From Achromobacter sp. AONIH1 (GTDB lineage: Bacteria > Pseudomonadota > Gammaproteobacteria > Burkholderiales > Burkholderiaceae_B), in the NCBI RefSeq assembly GCF_002902905.1, contig NZ_CP026124.1, positions 6,076,001 through 6,140,000 of the forward strand: 64,000 nucleotides of DNA, written 5' to 3'. The notes under the pieces were generated by a model. It did not search any database. It was not told the DNA's origin and worked only from the letters and a program-made list of their open reading frames with translations. A program made the position numbers and the translations under genes. Shown here piece by piece: positions 8,391-20,781 of this stretch (the first letter of the stretch is position 1; the number at the start of each line of letters is the position of its first letter).

Positions 8391-9287
8391 CTACAGGAAG
8401 ATCCAGGCCAGGATGCCGCCCACCAGCAGCCACTTGGTCAGGTAGTACAGCGGCTGGCTGCGCTTCTTCAGGGCCTTGCCGACCCGGCGCACCGCATACA
8501 CGGCGCCGAAGATGCGGTTGATGCCGCCGGTCTTGTCGCCTTCCTGGTTGGGCGCGGCCGCCGCGCGCAGCAGGAAGCCGCCCACCACGCGGTTGACGGC
8601 CTGGGCCCAGCGAAAGCGCATCGGACGCTCGACGTCGGCGAACAGGATGATCCGGTTCTGATCCGTCTTGTTCTCGGCGTAGTGGATGAAGGTCTCGTCA
8701 AAGACCACGGCCTCGCCGTCGCGCCAGTAGTAGGTCTCGCCGTCGACATTGATGTAGCAGTCGGGGCTGTTGGGCGTGATCAGGCCCATGTGAAAGCGCA
8801 GCGAACCGGCATAGGGATCGCGGTGGCGCGGCAGCCGGCTACCCGGGGGCAGCGAGGCGAACATGGCGGCCTTGATGTTCGGGATGCCCTTGAGCAGTTC
8901 CGTCGTGACCGGGCACAGCGCGCTGGCCGAGGGATGGTCGGCGTCATACCACTTCAGGTAGAAGCGCTTCCAGCCGCTCTTGAAGAACGAGTTGAAGCCG
9001 GCGTCGTTGTACTTGTCGGATGCCTTGATATGCCCGTCGCCGAACAGGCGCAAGGCCTCTTCGCGGATCTCGTCGCAACGGTCCAGCAGCACCTTCAGCT
9101 CGGGAAAGTCCTTCAGGTCCAGGTACGGCTGGTTCGGCACGCTGGAAAACGCGTACATGAAGCAGTTCAGCGGCGCGGTGAACGTGGAATGATCCAGCGC
9201 CTGCCGCGAGAACCTGTGCCTGACCCGGCCACGGAAATGCACGACCGTGGCGCAAACGATGAATAACGCAAGAATGAACCACTTCAT
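8391..9287 (-). CDS. lpxO: Lipid A hydroxylase LpxO (Fe(II)/2-oxoglutarate dioxygenase)
   Basis: LpxO adds a 2-hydroxyl to a lipid A acyl chain at the inner-membrane surface. The 298-residue product belongs to the aspartyl/asparaginyl beta-hydroxylase family. It has an N-terminal membrane anchor (about 2-17), the iron ligands His155 and Asp157 in LPRHRDPYAGSLRFH, a distal His202 in FDETFIHYAENKT, and Arg212 for 2-oxoglutarate. A second hydrophobic segment ends the protein (LLVGGILAWIF). I chose the ATG at 9287 because GGAGG precedes it by 8 bases and the anchor follows. It lies 49 bp after carB and could be read through from it, but lipid A modification has no evident link to pyrimidine synthesis. 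Confidence 0.9.
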   Translation of the reverse strand: MKWFILALFIVCATVVHFRGRVRHRFSRQALDHSTFTAPLNCFMYAFSSVPNQPYLDLKDFPELKVLLDRCDEIREEALRLFGDGHIKASDKYNDAGFNSFFKSGWKRFYLKWYDADHPSASALCPVTTELLKGIPNIKAAMFASLPPGSRLPRHRDPYAGSLRFHMGLITPNSPDCYINVDGETYYWRDGEAVVFDETFIHYAENKTDQNRIILFADVERPMRFRWAQAVNRVVGGFLLRAAAAPNQEGDKTGGINRIFGAVYAVRRVGKALKKRSQPLYYLTKWLLVGGILAWIFL

Positions 9288-9336
9288 CCCTACACCTCCA
9301 GAATGACTTCGGGCGTGCCACGCACGCCCGAGAGCC

Positions 9337-12579
<3,243 letters not shown>

Positions 12580-12589
12580 GATGCGATCT

Positions 12590-13744
<1,155 letters not shown>

Positions 13745-13783
13745 AGTAAACCCCGGTTTCAGAATCTATAATTAAACCTTCGG

Positions 13784-13789
13784 ATTATA
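13784..13789 (-). promoter_or_regulatory. Possible -10 box of carAB
   Basis: TATAAT (13789 to 13784 on the minus strand) lies in a short AT-rich island just upstream of carA. A second similar TATAGATT lies nearer the gene. No good -35 is visible, so this is a weak call. Confidence 0.3.
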
Positions 13790-13990
13790 CCTTGAGCGGC
13801 CCTAATTCCCGGGAAACCGCGCCAAATAAGGCCGAAACGGGTGATTTCATCCTGCCGGCCGCGCATCGTCGCCCGGCCGCGCGCCGGCCCGCGACATCGC
13901 GACGGTGATACGCTAGGGCCTGTTCCAGGTCGCCGCGCCCGGCAAGGGCTGCCGGCGGCCGCAATCCCCTAGCAGCGAGCCGCACCGCCC

Positions 13991-14944
13991 ATGTCCAGCC
14001 AACTCGACGCATTGCGCCTTCACACCACCGTGGTCGCCGACACCGGGGACTTCGAAGCCATGAAGGCCTTGCGCCCCACCGACGCCACCACCAACCCGTC
14101 CCTGATACTAAAGGCCGTGCAGCAGGACGCCTACCGCCCCCTGCTGGAACGGACCGCGCGCGACCATCGCGGCGCTTCGACCGCCGAACTGATGGACCGC
14201 CTGCTGGTGGCCTTCGGCCAGGCCATCCTGAACATCGTGCCAGGCCGCGTGTCGACCGAGGTCGACGCGCGCCTGTCCTTCGACACCCGCGCCACCGTCG
14301 AGCGCGCGCGCAGCCTGATCGCGCTGTATGAAGCGGCCGGCATCGCGCGCGAGCGCGTGCTGATCAAGATCGCCTCCACCTGGGAAGGCATCCAGGCGGC
14401 CCGCGCGCTGCAGGCCGAAGGCATCCGCTGCAACCTGACGCTGCTGTTCTCGCTGCCGCAGGCGGTCGCCTGCGCCGACGCCGGCGTGCAGCTGATCTCG
14501 CCCTTCGTGGGCCGCATCTACGACTGGCACAAGAAGGCCGCCGGCGCCGGCTGGGACGAGGCCGCCAACGCCGGCCCGAACGATCCCGGCGTGCTGTCGG
14601 TGACCCGCATCTACCGCTACTACAAGCAGTTCGGCATCGCCACCGAGATCATGGGCGCCAGCTTCCGCAACGTGGGCCAGATCCTGGCGCTGTCGGGCTG
14701 CGACCTGCTCACCATCAGCCCCGAGCTGCTGAACAAGCTGGCGGCCACCGAAGGCGACGCGCCCGCGCAGCTGCGCGCCGGCGATGGCGCCGACGGCATC
14801 GCGCGCATCGCTTCGGACGAGATCAGCTTCCGCGGCCTGCTCAACGAGGACGCCATGGCCACGGAAAAACTGTCCGAAGGCATCCGGCTGTTCGTCGCGG
14901 ACGCGGTCAAGCTGGACGCGCTGATCGAAGCGCAGCGCGGCTAG
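13991..14944 (+). CDS. tal: Transaldolase (TalB type)
   Basis: Transaldolase transfers a dihydroxyacetone unit between sugar phosphates in the non-oxidative pentose phosphate pathway. The product is 317 aa, normal for the TalB subfamily. Motifs visible are [11 protein letters not shown] (Asp17), [26 protein letters not shown] and the Schiff-base lysine Lys126 in [12 protein letters not shown], followed by [18 protein letters not shown] and [14 protein letters not shown]. The ATG at 13991 begins MSSQLDAL and matches family starts. It is a single gene, divergent from carA across about 250 bp and closed by a strong terminator. Confidence 0.98.
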   Translation: MSSQLDALRLHTTVVADTGDFEAMKALRPTDATTNPSLILKAVQQDAYRPLLERTARDHRGASTAELMDRLLVAFGQAILNIVPGRVSTEVDARLSFDTRATVERARSLIALYEAAGIARERVLIKIASTWEGIQAARALQAEGIRCNLTLLFSLPQAVACADAGVQLISPFVGRIYDWHKKAAGAGWDEAANAGPNDPGVLSVTRIYRYYKQFGIATEIMGASFRNVGQILALSGCDLLTISPELLNKLAATEGDAPAQLRAGDGADGIARIASDEISFRGLLNEDAMATEKLSEGIRLFVADAVKLDALIEAQRG

Positions 14945-14963
14945 GCTCCACGGCGGGCAAACA

Positions 14964-14991
14964 AAGGCCGGGCGGCAAGCCCGGCCTTTTT
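14964..14991 (+). terminator. Rho-independent terminator of tal
   Basis: AAGGCCGGGC (14964-14973) pairs perfectly with GCCCGGCCTT (14979-14988) around GGCAA, with TTTTT at 14987-14991. A flanking A-tract means it may also stop leftward transcription from the convergent gene. Confidence 0.9.
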
Positions 14992-15033
14992 CATCCTGTC
15001 TCGCGCCGCAGCCGCCTGCAGCCGAGCTCGCCA

Positions 15034-15561
15034 TCAGCGGTGATCGTGCGTATGGACCTGCAAGGCTTCCAGGAAGCGCGACACCATGTTGTAGGCAGCC
15101 ACCGTGGCCGTCAGCTCGACCAGCAGCTTGTCGCTGCCCATGGCCTGGCGCGCGGCCTGGAACACGGCGTCGGGCACCTGCACCTGACGCGTCATGGCGT
15201 CGGTATAGGCCAGCACGGCGCGCTCGCGCGCGTCGAACAGCGCCGAGTCCTGCCAGCCGTCCAGCGCATCCAGCTGCGCCTGCGTCACGCCTTCCTTCAA
15301 CGCGATCGGCGCATGCTGGTCGGCCTCGTAGGGCGCGCCGTTCAGCACCGCCACCCGCATGATGACCAGCTCGCGCAGGTCGCCCGGCAAGGTGCTGAGC
15401 TGGCGGATCGAGGTCAGGTAGTTGAGCCAGCCGCCGGCCACCGCCGGGCTGTGCAGCAGCATCTGGTACAGATGCAGCACGCTGCCGCGCTCGGCGACGA
15501 TGCGCTCGACCAGCGGCTGGGCCTCGGGATGGGACAGGTCTGCGTAGGGGATGCGCGCCAT
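15034..15561 (-). CDS. Carboxymuconolactone decarboxylase/AhpD-like family protein
   Basis: A 175-residue protein with the CMD/AhpD helical fold. LRELVIMRVAVLNGAPYEADQHAPIALKEGVTQAQ matches the core, but the redox CXXC of AhpD is absent (GAPYEADQH instead), so it is unlikely to be a peroxidase partner and is closer to the decarboxylase/lactonase-like side of the family. ARERAVLAYTDAMT and VELTATVAAYNMVSRFLEAL complete the fold. It follows the ABC permease by 13 bp and is the last gene of the CoA-transferase/ABC cluster, suggesting a catabolic step for the imported compound. Reaction unknown. Confidence 0.82.
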   Translation of the reverse strand: MARIPYADLSHPEAQPLVERIVAERGSVLHLYQMLLHSPAVAGGWLNYLTSIRQLSTLPGDLRELVIMRVAVLNGAPYEADQHAPIALKEGVTQAQLDALDGWQDSALFDARERAVLAYTDAMTRQVQVPDAVFQAARQAMGSDKLLVELTATVAAYNMVSRFLEALQVHTHDHR

Positions 15562-15574
15562 GGTCTGGCTCCGT

Positions 15575-16372
15575 TCAGATCTTTTCGGTTTCGCCCGACT
15601 TGGGCTGCCACTTCATCAGGCGCTTCTCGCTCAGGCCGACCATGTAGTCCAGCGCCAGCGCGAACGCCGTCAGCACCACGATGCCCGCGAACACGGTGTT
15701 CACATCGAAAGTGCCCTCGGCCTGCAGGATCAGGTAGCCCACGCCGCTGGCCGAACCCAGGTACTCGCCCACCACCGCGCCCACGAAGGCCAGGCCGACG
15801 GAGGTGTGCAGGCTGGAGAACACCCAGCTGGTGGCGGACGGCAGGTACACGTGGCGCAGCAGCTGGCGGCGGCGCGCGCCCAGCATGCGCGCGTTGTCCA
15901 GCAGCGTGGGGCTGACCTCGCGCACGCCCTGGTAGACGTTGAAGAACACGATGAAGAACACCAGCGTCACGGCCAGCGCCACCTTGGACCAGATGCCCAG
16001 GCCGAACCACATGCCGAAGATGGGCGCCAGGATCACTCGCGGCATCGAGTTGGCCGCCTTGATGTAGGGATCCAGGATCGCGCTGGCCAGCGGCGACAGC
16101 CCCAGCCACAGCCCCGCCCCCAGGCCCGCCGCCGTGCCGATGAAGAACGCCAGCACGGTCTCGGTCAGCGTCACCCACAGATGCGTGTAGATGTCGGCGT
16201 TGGTGACGAACCACGCCCAGATGCGGCCCCACACCTTCAGCGGCTCGCCGAAGAAGAACGCCACCTTGGGATCGCGCGAGGCCAGATGCCAGACGCCCAG
16301 GATCACGACCAGCAGCAGCAACTGCCAGAAGCGCAGGCTGGCCGAACCCGGTTTGATCAGAGACTTCGACAT
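15575..16372 (-). CDS. ABC transporter permease, SsuC/TauC family
   Basis: A 265-residue integral membrane subunit of a sulfonate/nitrate/taurine-type ABC importer. About six membrane segments are visible, starting with LRFWQLLLLVVILGVWHLAS. The EAA cytoplasmic loop contains RMLGARRRQLLRHVYLPSA, the contact site for the ATPase. The family imports organic acids, sulfonates, nitriles or riboflavin precursors, so the substrate is open. It belongs to the leftward cluster with the ATPase, the binding protein and a CoA-transferase, but a 178-bp gap carrying a GC-rich repeat separates it from the ATPase gene. Confidence 0.92.
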   Translation of the reverse strand: MSKSLIKPGSASLRFWQLLLLVVILGVWHLASRDPKVAFFFGEPLKVWGRIWAWFVTNADIYTHLWVTLTETVLAFFIGTAAGLGAGLWLGLSPLASAILDPYIKAANSMPRVILAPIFGMWFGLGIWSKVALAVTLVFFIVFFNVYQGVREVSPTLLDNARMLGARRRQLLRHVYLPSATSWVFSSLHTSVGLAFVGAVVGEYLGSASGVGYLILQAEGTFDVNTVFAGIVVLTAFALALDYMVGLSEKRLMKWQPKSGETEKI

Positions 16373-16480
16373 GTCAATCTTCCGTTCTGCAATTGCACCC
16401 CCCTTTTGCCACAGACACGCCTCACGACCAAAGTAACGGCCGCCATCAAAGCCAGACTGCCGTCAAAGCGGGGCCGCCGC

Positions 16481-16549
16481 GGAGCCGGCTTTGCCGGGCC
16501 GCCCGCGGCGCCCCCCTGGGGGGGAAGCGCCGCAGGCGCTTCGGGGGGG
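16481..16549. repeat. GC-rich multi-hairpin intergenic repeat, copy 2
   Basis: This matches the element at 5671-5739 base for base at most positions: GGAGCCGGCTTTGCCGGG, then CCCCCCTGGGGGGG, then AAGCGCCGCAGGCGCTT and a G-run. It separates the ABC permease and ATPase genes within what is otherwise a tight operon, so its hairpins will form in the transcript and may dampen downstream expression. Confidence 0.7.
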
Positions 16550-16550
16550 A

Positions 16551-17357
16551 TCATTTCCTTTGTTGCGCATAGCCCTTGAGCACTTCCTCGCGCAGCACGC
16601 CCCAGATCGCGGCGTGCAGCTCGACGAAACGCGGATGAGTGCGCACCTCGGCCACGTCGCGCGGACGCGGCAGGTCGATGGCGAACTCGCCGATCGGATG
16701 CGTGCCGGGCCCGGCCGACAGCACCACCACGCGGTCGCTCATGGCGATGGCCTCGTCCAGGTCGTGAGTGATGAAGAGCACGGCCTTGCGCTTGGCCATC
16801 CACAGGTCCAGCACTTCGTTTTCCATCAGCTGGCGCGTCTGGATGTCCAGCGCCGAGAACGGCTCGTCCATCAGGATGATGTCGGGATCGCGGATCAGCG
16901 TCTGCGCCAGCATCACGCGCTTGCGCATGCCGCCGGACATCTGGTGCGGGTAGCGGTCCTCGAAACCGCCCAGGCCGACGCGGCGCATCCATTCGCGGCC
17001 CCGCGTCTCGCCTTCCTGGCGCGGCACGCCGGCGAAATCCAGGCCGGCCATCACGTTGTCCAGCGCGCTGCGCCACGGCAGCAGCGCCTCGCCCTGGAAC
17101 ATGTAGCCGGCGCGGGCATTGATGCCCGACAGCGGCTGGCCGAAGACCTTGACCTGCCCCGAAGACGGCGCCAGCAGGCCGGCGCCGACGTTCAGCAAGG
17201 TGGACTTGCCGCAGCCGGTGGGGCCGACCACGGACACGAACTCCCCCGGCGCGATGGCCAGGGAGGTGTCGCTGACCGCGGTGTAGCGTTGCGAGCGGTC
17301 GTCGCGGGAAACAAAGGTGCAGCTGATGTTTTCCAGCGCGAGCGCGGCTTCAGCCAT
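16551..17357 (-). CDS. ABC transporter ATP-binding protein, SsuB/TauB family
   Basis: A 268-residue ABC ATPase. The Walker A motif is GPTGCGKST near residue 46, the Q-loop is YMFQGEALLPW, the signature is MSGGMRKRVMLAQTL, Walker B is DIILMDEPFSALD, and the switch histidine is in LFITHDLDEAI. It energises the permease encoded just downstream. Its start overlaps the 3' end of the binding-protein gene by 8 bp (ATGGCTGA-type overlap), indicating translational coupling. The stop lies immediately beside the GC-rich repeat. Confidence 0.95.
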   Translation of the reverse strand: MAEAALALENISCTFVSRDDRSQRYTAVSDTSLAIAPGEFVSVVGPTGCGKSTLLNVGAGLLAPSSGQVKVFGQPLSGINARAGYMFQGEALLPWRSALDNVMAGLDFAGVPRQEGETRGREWMRRVGLGGFEDRYPHQMSGGMRKRVMLAQTLIRDPDIILMDEPFSALDIQTRQLMENEVLDLWMAKRKAVLFITHDLDEAIAMSDRVVVLSAGPGTHPIGEFAIDLPRPRDVAEVRTHPRFVELHAAIWGVLREEVLKGYAQQRK

Positions 17358-18390
17358 TGGGGTACTTCTCGTTGGCGCGGCGCGCGAAATCGTTGGTCCA
17401 GACCTTCGAGGCGTCGATCTTGGCGGCGTCGAAATCGGCCTGGTAGGCAGCCAGCGCCTTGAGCGCGGTGGCCGCGCCGTCTTCCGGGATCAGCCCGTCG
17501 GGCGACAGGCCTTCCAGGCTCTTGGAGATGGCGGTCTTGTACACGGCCGGGTCGCCCAGCAGATAGCTTTCGGGCACGACCTTGGCGATTTCATCGGGGC
17601 CGGCCTTCTGGATCCACTTGTCGGCGCGCACCAGCGCGTTGGCCAATGCCTGGGTGGTGTTGGGATTGGCGTCGATGAAGGCCTGCGGCGCATACAGGCA
17701 GCCGGCCGGCATATTGCCGCCGAAGATCGCCTGCGTGTCCTTGAGCGTGCGCGTGTCGACGATGATCTGGATCTCGCCCGGCATCTCCAGCATGGACACC
17801 ACCGGGTCGGTATTCGAGATGGCGTCGATCTGGCCGCTGCGCAGCGCGGTCACCGCGCCCGCGCCGGCGCCCACGCCGATGATGGACACGTCGGAGGCCT
17901 TCAGGCCGTGCCTGGCCAGGAAGAAGTTGACCACCATGTTGGTGGACGAGCCCGGCGCGGTCACGCCGATCTTCTTGCCCTTGAGGTCCGCCGGGCCCTT
18001 GTAGCCAGGCATGGCCTTCTTCGACACACCCACGCCGATCATGGGCGCGCAGCCTTGCAGAGCGAAGGCGCGGTAGAACTGACCCTTGGACTGCATGGCC
18101 AGCGTGTGCTCGAAGGCGCCCGACACCACGTCGGCGCTGCCTCCCACCACGGCCTGCAGGGCCTTGGAGCCGCCGGCGAAGTCGGCGATGCTCACGTCCA
18201 GCCCTTCGTCCTTGAAATAGCCCCGCGCTTCGGCGATGGATAGCGGCAGGTAGTAGATCAGCGGCTTGCCGCCGACGGCGATCTGAACCTTGGTCTTTTC
18301 CAGCTTCTGCGCGCGCACGATGGCGGGGGCCATGCCCATGACGCCGGCGGCGCCGGCCATCTTGAGCAGATCACGACGAGTGACTGTCAT
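17350..18390 (-). CDS. ABC transporter substrate-binding protein, SsuA/TauA type, Tat-exported
   Basis: A 346-residue periplasmic binding protein. The N-terminus MTVTRRDLLKMAGAAGVMG carries a twin-arginine motif followed by a hydrophobic stretch and AIVRA, so export by Tat is likely. The mature part resembles NMT1/SsuA proteins: YYLPLSIAEARGYFKDEGL, FAGGSKALQAVVGGSADVV, LKGKKIGVTAPGSSTNM. I chose the ATG at 18390 because the signal peptide starts there. The gene overlaps the upstream CoA-transferase gene by 20 bp and the ATPase gene by 8 bp, so all are translated as one unit. The ligand is not deducible; a carboxylate fits the CoA-transferase neighbour. Confidence 0.92.
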   Translation of the reverse strand: MTVTRRDLLKMAGAAGVMGMAPAIVRAQKLEKTKVQIAVGGKPLIYYLPLSIAEARGYFKDEGLDVSIADFAGGSKALQAVVGGSADVVSGAFEHTLAMQSKGQFYRAFALQGCAPMIGVGVSKKAMPGYKGPADLKGKKIGVTAPGSSTNMVVNFFLARHGLKASDVSIIGVGAGAGAVTALRSGQIDAISNTDPVVSMLEMPGEIQIIVDTRTLKDTQAIFGGNMPAGCLYAPQAFIDANPNTTQALANALVRADKWIQKAGPDEIAKVVPESYLLGDPAVYKTAISKSLEGLSPDGLIPEDGAATALKALAAYQADFDAAKIDASKVWTNDFARRANEKYPNG

Positions 18391-19660
18391 TGCTTGTCTC
18401 CTGGTTCTCGGGCCTACCGATGGCGCCGGTCTTCGCCAGCTCGTCGATAGCCGCTGAATCATACCCCAGCGATTTCAGGACTTCCTCGGTATGTTCCCCT
18501 AATTCCGGCCCGATCCAGCGCGTGCCGCCAGGCGTTTCGGACAGCTTCGGCACCACCGCCGGCAGCTTGACCGGTGAGCCGTCGGTGAAGCGATGCTGCT
18601 CGATCATGCCGCGCGCCAGGAACTGCGGATCGGCGAACATGTCGGCCACGCTGTAGATCTTGCCCACGGGCACATCGGCCCGTTTGAGCGTGCCCAGCGC
18701 CTCGTCGATGTCGCGTCCGCCGCACCATTGCTGGATGGCGCCGTCGATCTCCTCGACGCGGCGGGCGCGGCCGTCGTTGCGCGCCAGGTCGGGATCGGCG
18801 GCCAGGTCCTCGCGGCCGATGGCCTGCATCAGGCGGCGGAAGATGGCGTCGCCGTTGCCGGCGATGACCACGTTCTGGCCGTCGCGGGTGGTGTAGGTGT
18901 TGGATGGCACGATACCCGGCAGCGCGCCGCCGGTGCGCTCGCGCACCACGCCGGCCACGTCGTACTCGGGCACCAGGCTTTCCATCATGTTGAACACGGC
19001 CTCGTACAGCGCCACGTCCACCATCTGGCCCTGCCCCGCCCGGCAGGCCTCGCCAGCCTGGCCGTTCCAGCGGCCGCCTGTGGCGTCGCGATGGCGCAGC
19101 GCCATCATCGCGCCGATCACGCCATGCAGCGCGGCGATCGAATCGCCGATGGAGATGCCGACCCGCAGGGGCGGCCGGTCCGGATGGCCCGACACATAGC
19201 GCAGGCCGCCCATGGATTCGCCGATGGCGCCGAAACCCGGCTGGTCCTTCATCGGCCCGGTCTGCCCGTAACCGGACAGGCGCACCATGATGGTCGCGGG
19301 ATTCAGCGCGCGCAGCTGCTCGTAGCCCAGGCCCCACTTCTCCAGCACGCCGGGACGGTAGTTCTCGACCACCACGTCGGCCTCCAGCGCCAGCTGACGC
19401 GCGATGTCGCGGGCGCGCGGATCCTTGAGGTTGAGCGCGATGGAGCGCTTGTTGCGCGCCTGCACCGACCACCACAGCGAGTTGCCCTGGTGCAAATGGC
19501 GCCAGCTGCGTATGGGGTCGCCGCCGCCCGAGCCGTCCGGGCCGTGCGGGGTTTCCACCTTGATGACGTCGGCGCCGAATTCGCCGAAGATGCGCGCCGC
19601 GAATGGGCCCGCGATGAGCGTGCCCAACTCCAGGACTTTCAGCCCTGTCAAAGCCGACAT
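18371..19660 (-). CDS. CaiB/BaiF family CoA-transferase (class III)
   Basis: A 429-residue class III CoA-transferase, which moves CoA between carboxylic acids. Motifs are LKVLELGTLIAGPFAARIFG and GADVIKVETPHGPDGSGGGD, ARNKRSIALNLKDP, and the catalytic aspartate Asp173 in GISIGDSIAALHG. There is a small loop at GGRWNGQAGEACRAGQGQMV that looks longer than in formyl-CoA transferase. It is the first gene of a leftward cluster with a Tat-exported binding protein, ATPase, permease and CMD protein, consistent with activation of an imported acid. Its 3' end overlaps the binding-protein start by 20 bp. The CoA donor and acceptor are unknown. Confidence 0.92.
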   Translation of the reverse strand: MSALTGLKVLELGTLIAGPFAARIFGEFGADVIKVETPHGPDGSGGGDPIRSWRHLHQGNSLWWSVQARNKRSIALNLKDPRARDIARQLALEADVVVENYRPGVLEKWGLGYEQLRALNPATIMVRLSGYGQTGPMKDQPGFGAIGESMGGLRYVSGHPDRPPLRVGISIGDSIAALHGVIGAMMALRHRDATGGRWNGQAGEACRAGQGQMVDVALYEAVFNMMESLVPEYDVAGVVRERTGGALPGIVPSNTYTTRDGQNVVIAGNGDAIFRRLMQAIGREDLAADPDLARNDGRARRVEEIDGAIQQWCGGRDIDEALGTLKRADVPVGKIYSVADMFADPQFLARGMIEQHRFTDGSPVKLPAVVPKLSETPGGTRWIGPELGEHTEEVLKSLGYDSAAIDELAKTGAIGRPENQETSNDSHSS

Positions 19661-19743
19661 GGTTTGTCTTCCTCTGGTGGATGACGCCAGCCGCGATACA
19701 TTGCCGCGGCCGTGCGCCGCGTCGCCTGGGCGACGCGATAGGT

Positions 19744-20352
19744 CTAGGTGCTCTTGCGCTCCATCAGTGCCCAGGCGATGGTGCCGGCGTCCACGTACTC
19801 AAGCTCGCTGCCCGCCGGCACGCCGCGCGCCAACCGCGTGACCTTCAGCCCGCGCTCGGACAGGGCCTCGCCCAGGAAGTGGGCGGTGGTCTCGCCCTCG
19901 GCGGTGAAGTTGGTGGCCAGGATGACTTCCTGCACCACGCCGTCGGTGGCGCGACGGATGACGCGGTCGAAATCCAGCTCGCGCGGGCCGATGCCCTCCA
20001 GCGGCGCGACCCGGCCCATCAGCACGTAGTACAGGCCACGGTAGCCGTGGCTGGACTCGATCATGTTCTGGTCCGCCGGCGTCTCGACGATGCACAGCAG
20101 CGAGGGATCGCGCTTGGGATTGGCGCAGGTGGAGCAGATCTCGTCTTCGGTGAAGCTGTTGCAGCGCGCGCAGTGGCGCAGGTTCTGCACCGCGCCTGCC
20201 AGCGCCCGGCCCAGCATGTCCGCACCCTGCAGATCGTGCTGCATCAGGTGGTAGGCCATGCGCCGGGCCGAACGCACGCCCACGCCGGGCAGGCGCCGCA
20301 GGGCCTCGATCAGCGAGACCAGTGGTTCGGGTTCAGGCAGTTGGGGATCCAT
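19744..20352 (-). CDS. recR: Recombination mediator RecR
   Basis: RecR works with RecO (and RecF) to load RecA onto SSB-coated DNA. The 202-residue protein has an N-terminal helix-hairpin-helix ([17 protein letters not shown]), a zinc finger with Cys61, Cys64, Cys73 and Cys76, then a Toprim domain ([20 protein letters not shown]). [16 protein letters not shown] and [18 protein letters not shown] are conserved. It is the third gene of dnaX-ybaB-recR, 54 bp after ybaB. Confidence 0.97.
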   Translation of the reverse strand: MDPQLPEPEPLVSLIEALRRLPGVGVRSARRMAYHLMQHDLQGADMLGRALAGAVQNLRHCARCNSFTEDEICSTCANPKRDPSLLCIVETPADQNMIESSHGYRGLYYVLMGRVAPLEGIGPRELDFDRVIRRATDGVVQEVILATNFTAEGETTAHFLGEALSERGLKVTRLARGVPAGSELEYVDAGTIAWALMERKST

Positions 20353-20406
20353 GACGCGGCGGCCTCAACCAGGCTAGTCAGTTGTCCGTGGCGCGGGCGC
20401 GCGACA

Positions 20407-20733
20407 TCAGAAGGGGAACTTCATGCCCGGGGGCATGGGCATGCCGGCGGTCACCGACGCCATCTTTTCCTGCGAGGTCGCCTCGGCCTTGCGCAGCGCG
20501 TCGTTGAACGCCGCGGCCACCAGGTCTTCCAGCATGTCCTTGTCGTCGCCCAGCAGCGACGGGTCGATGGCGACGCGCTTGACGTCGTGGCGGCAGGTCA
20601 TGGTGACCTTGACCAGGCCGCCGCCCGAGGCGCCCTCGACCTGGATCTCGGCCAGCGCGTCCTGCGCCTTCTTCATGTTTTCCTGCATCTGCTGCGCCTG
20701 GCGCATCAGGCCGGCCAGTTGTCCTTTCATCAT
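20407..20733 (-). CDS. ybaB: Nucleoid-associated protein YbaB/EbfC
   Basis: A 108-residue DNA-binding protein that dimerises in a tweezer shape and coats the nucleoid. [20 protein letters not shown] is the family signature, followed by [23 protein letters not shown] and [20 protein letters not shown]. The C-terminus is [10 protein letters not shown]. It sits 48 bp downstream of dnaX and 54 bp upstream of recR, the standard arrangement. Confidence 0.97.
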   Translation of the reverse strand: MMKGQLAGLMRQAQQMQENMKKAQDALAEIQVEGASGGGLVKVTMTCRHDVKRVAIDPSLLGDDKDMLEDLVAAAFNDALRKAEATSQEKMASVTAGMPMPPGMKFPF

Positions 20734-20781
20734 GGCGATGTTCCTTGAACTAAGGGGTGTGATCGGGAATGTGCCGCCGCG

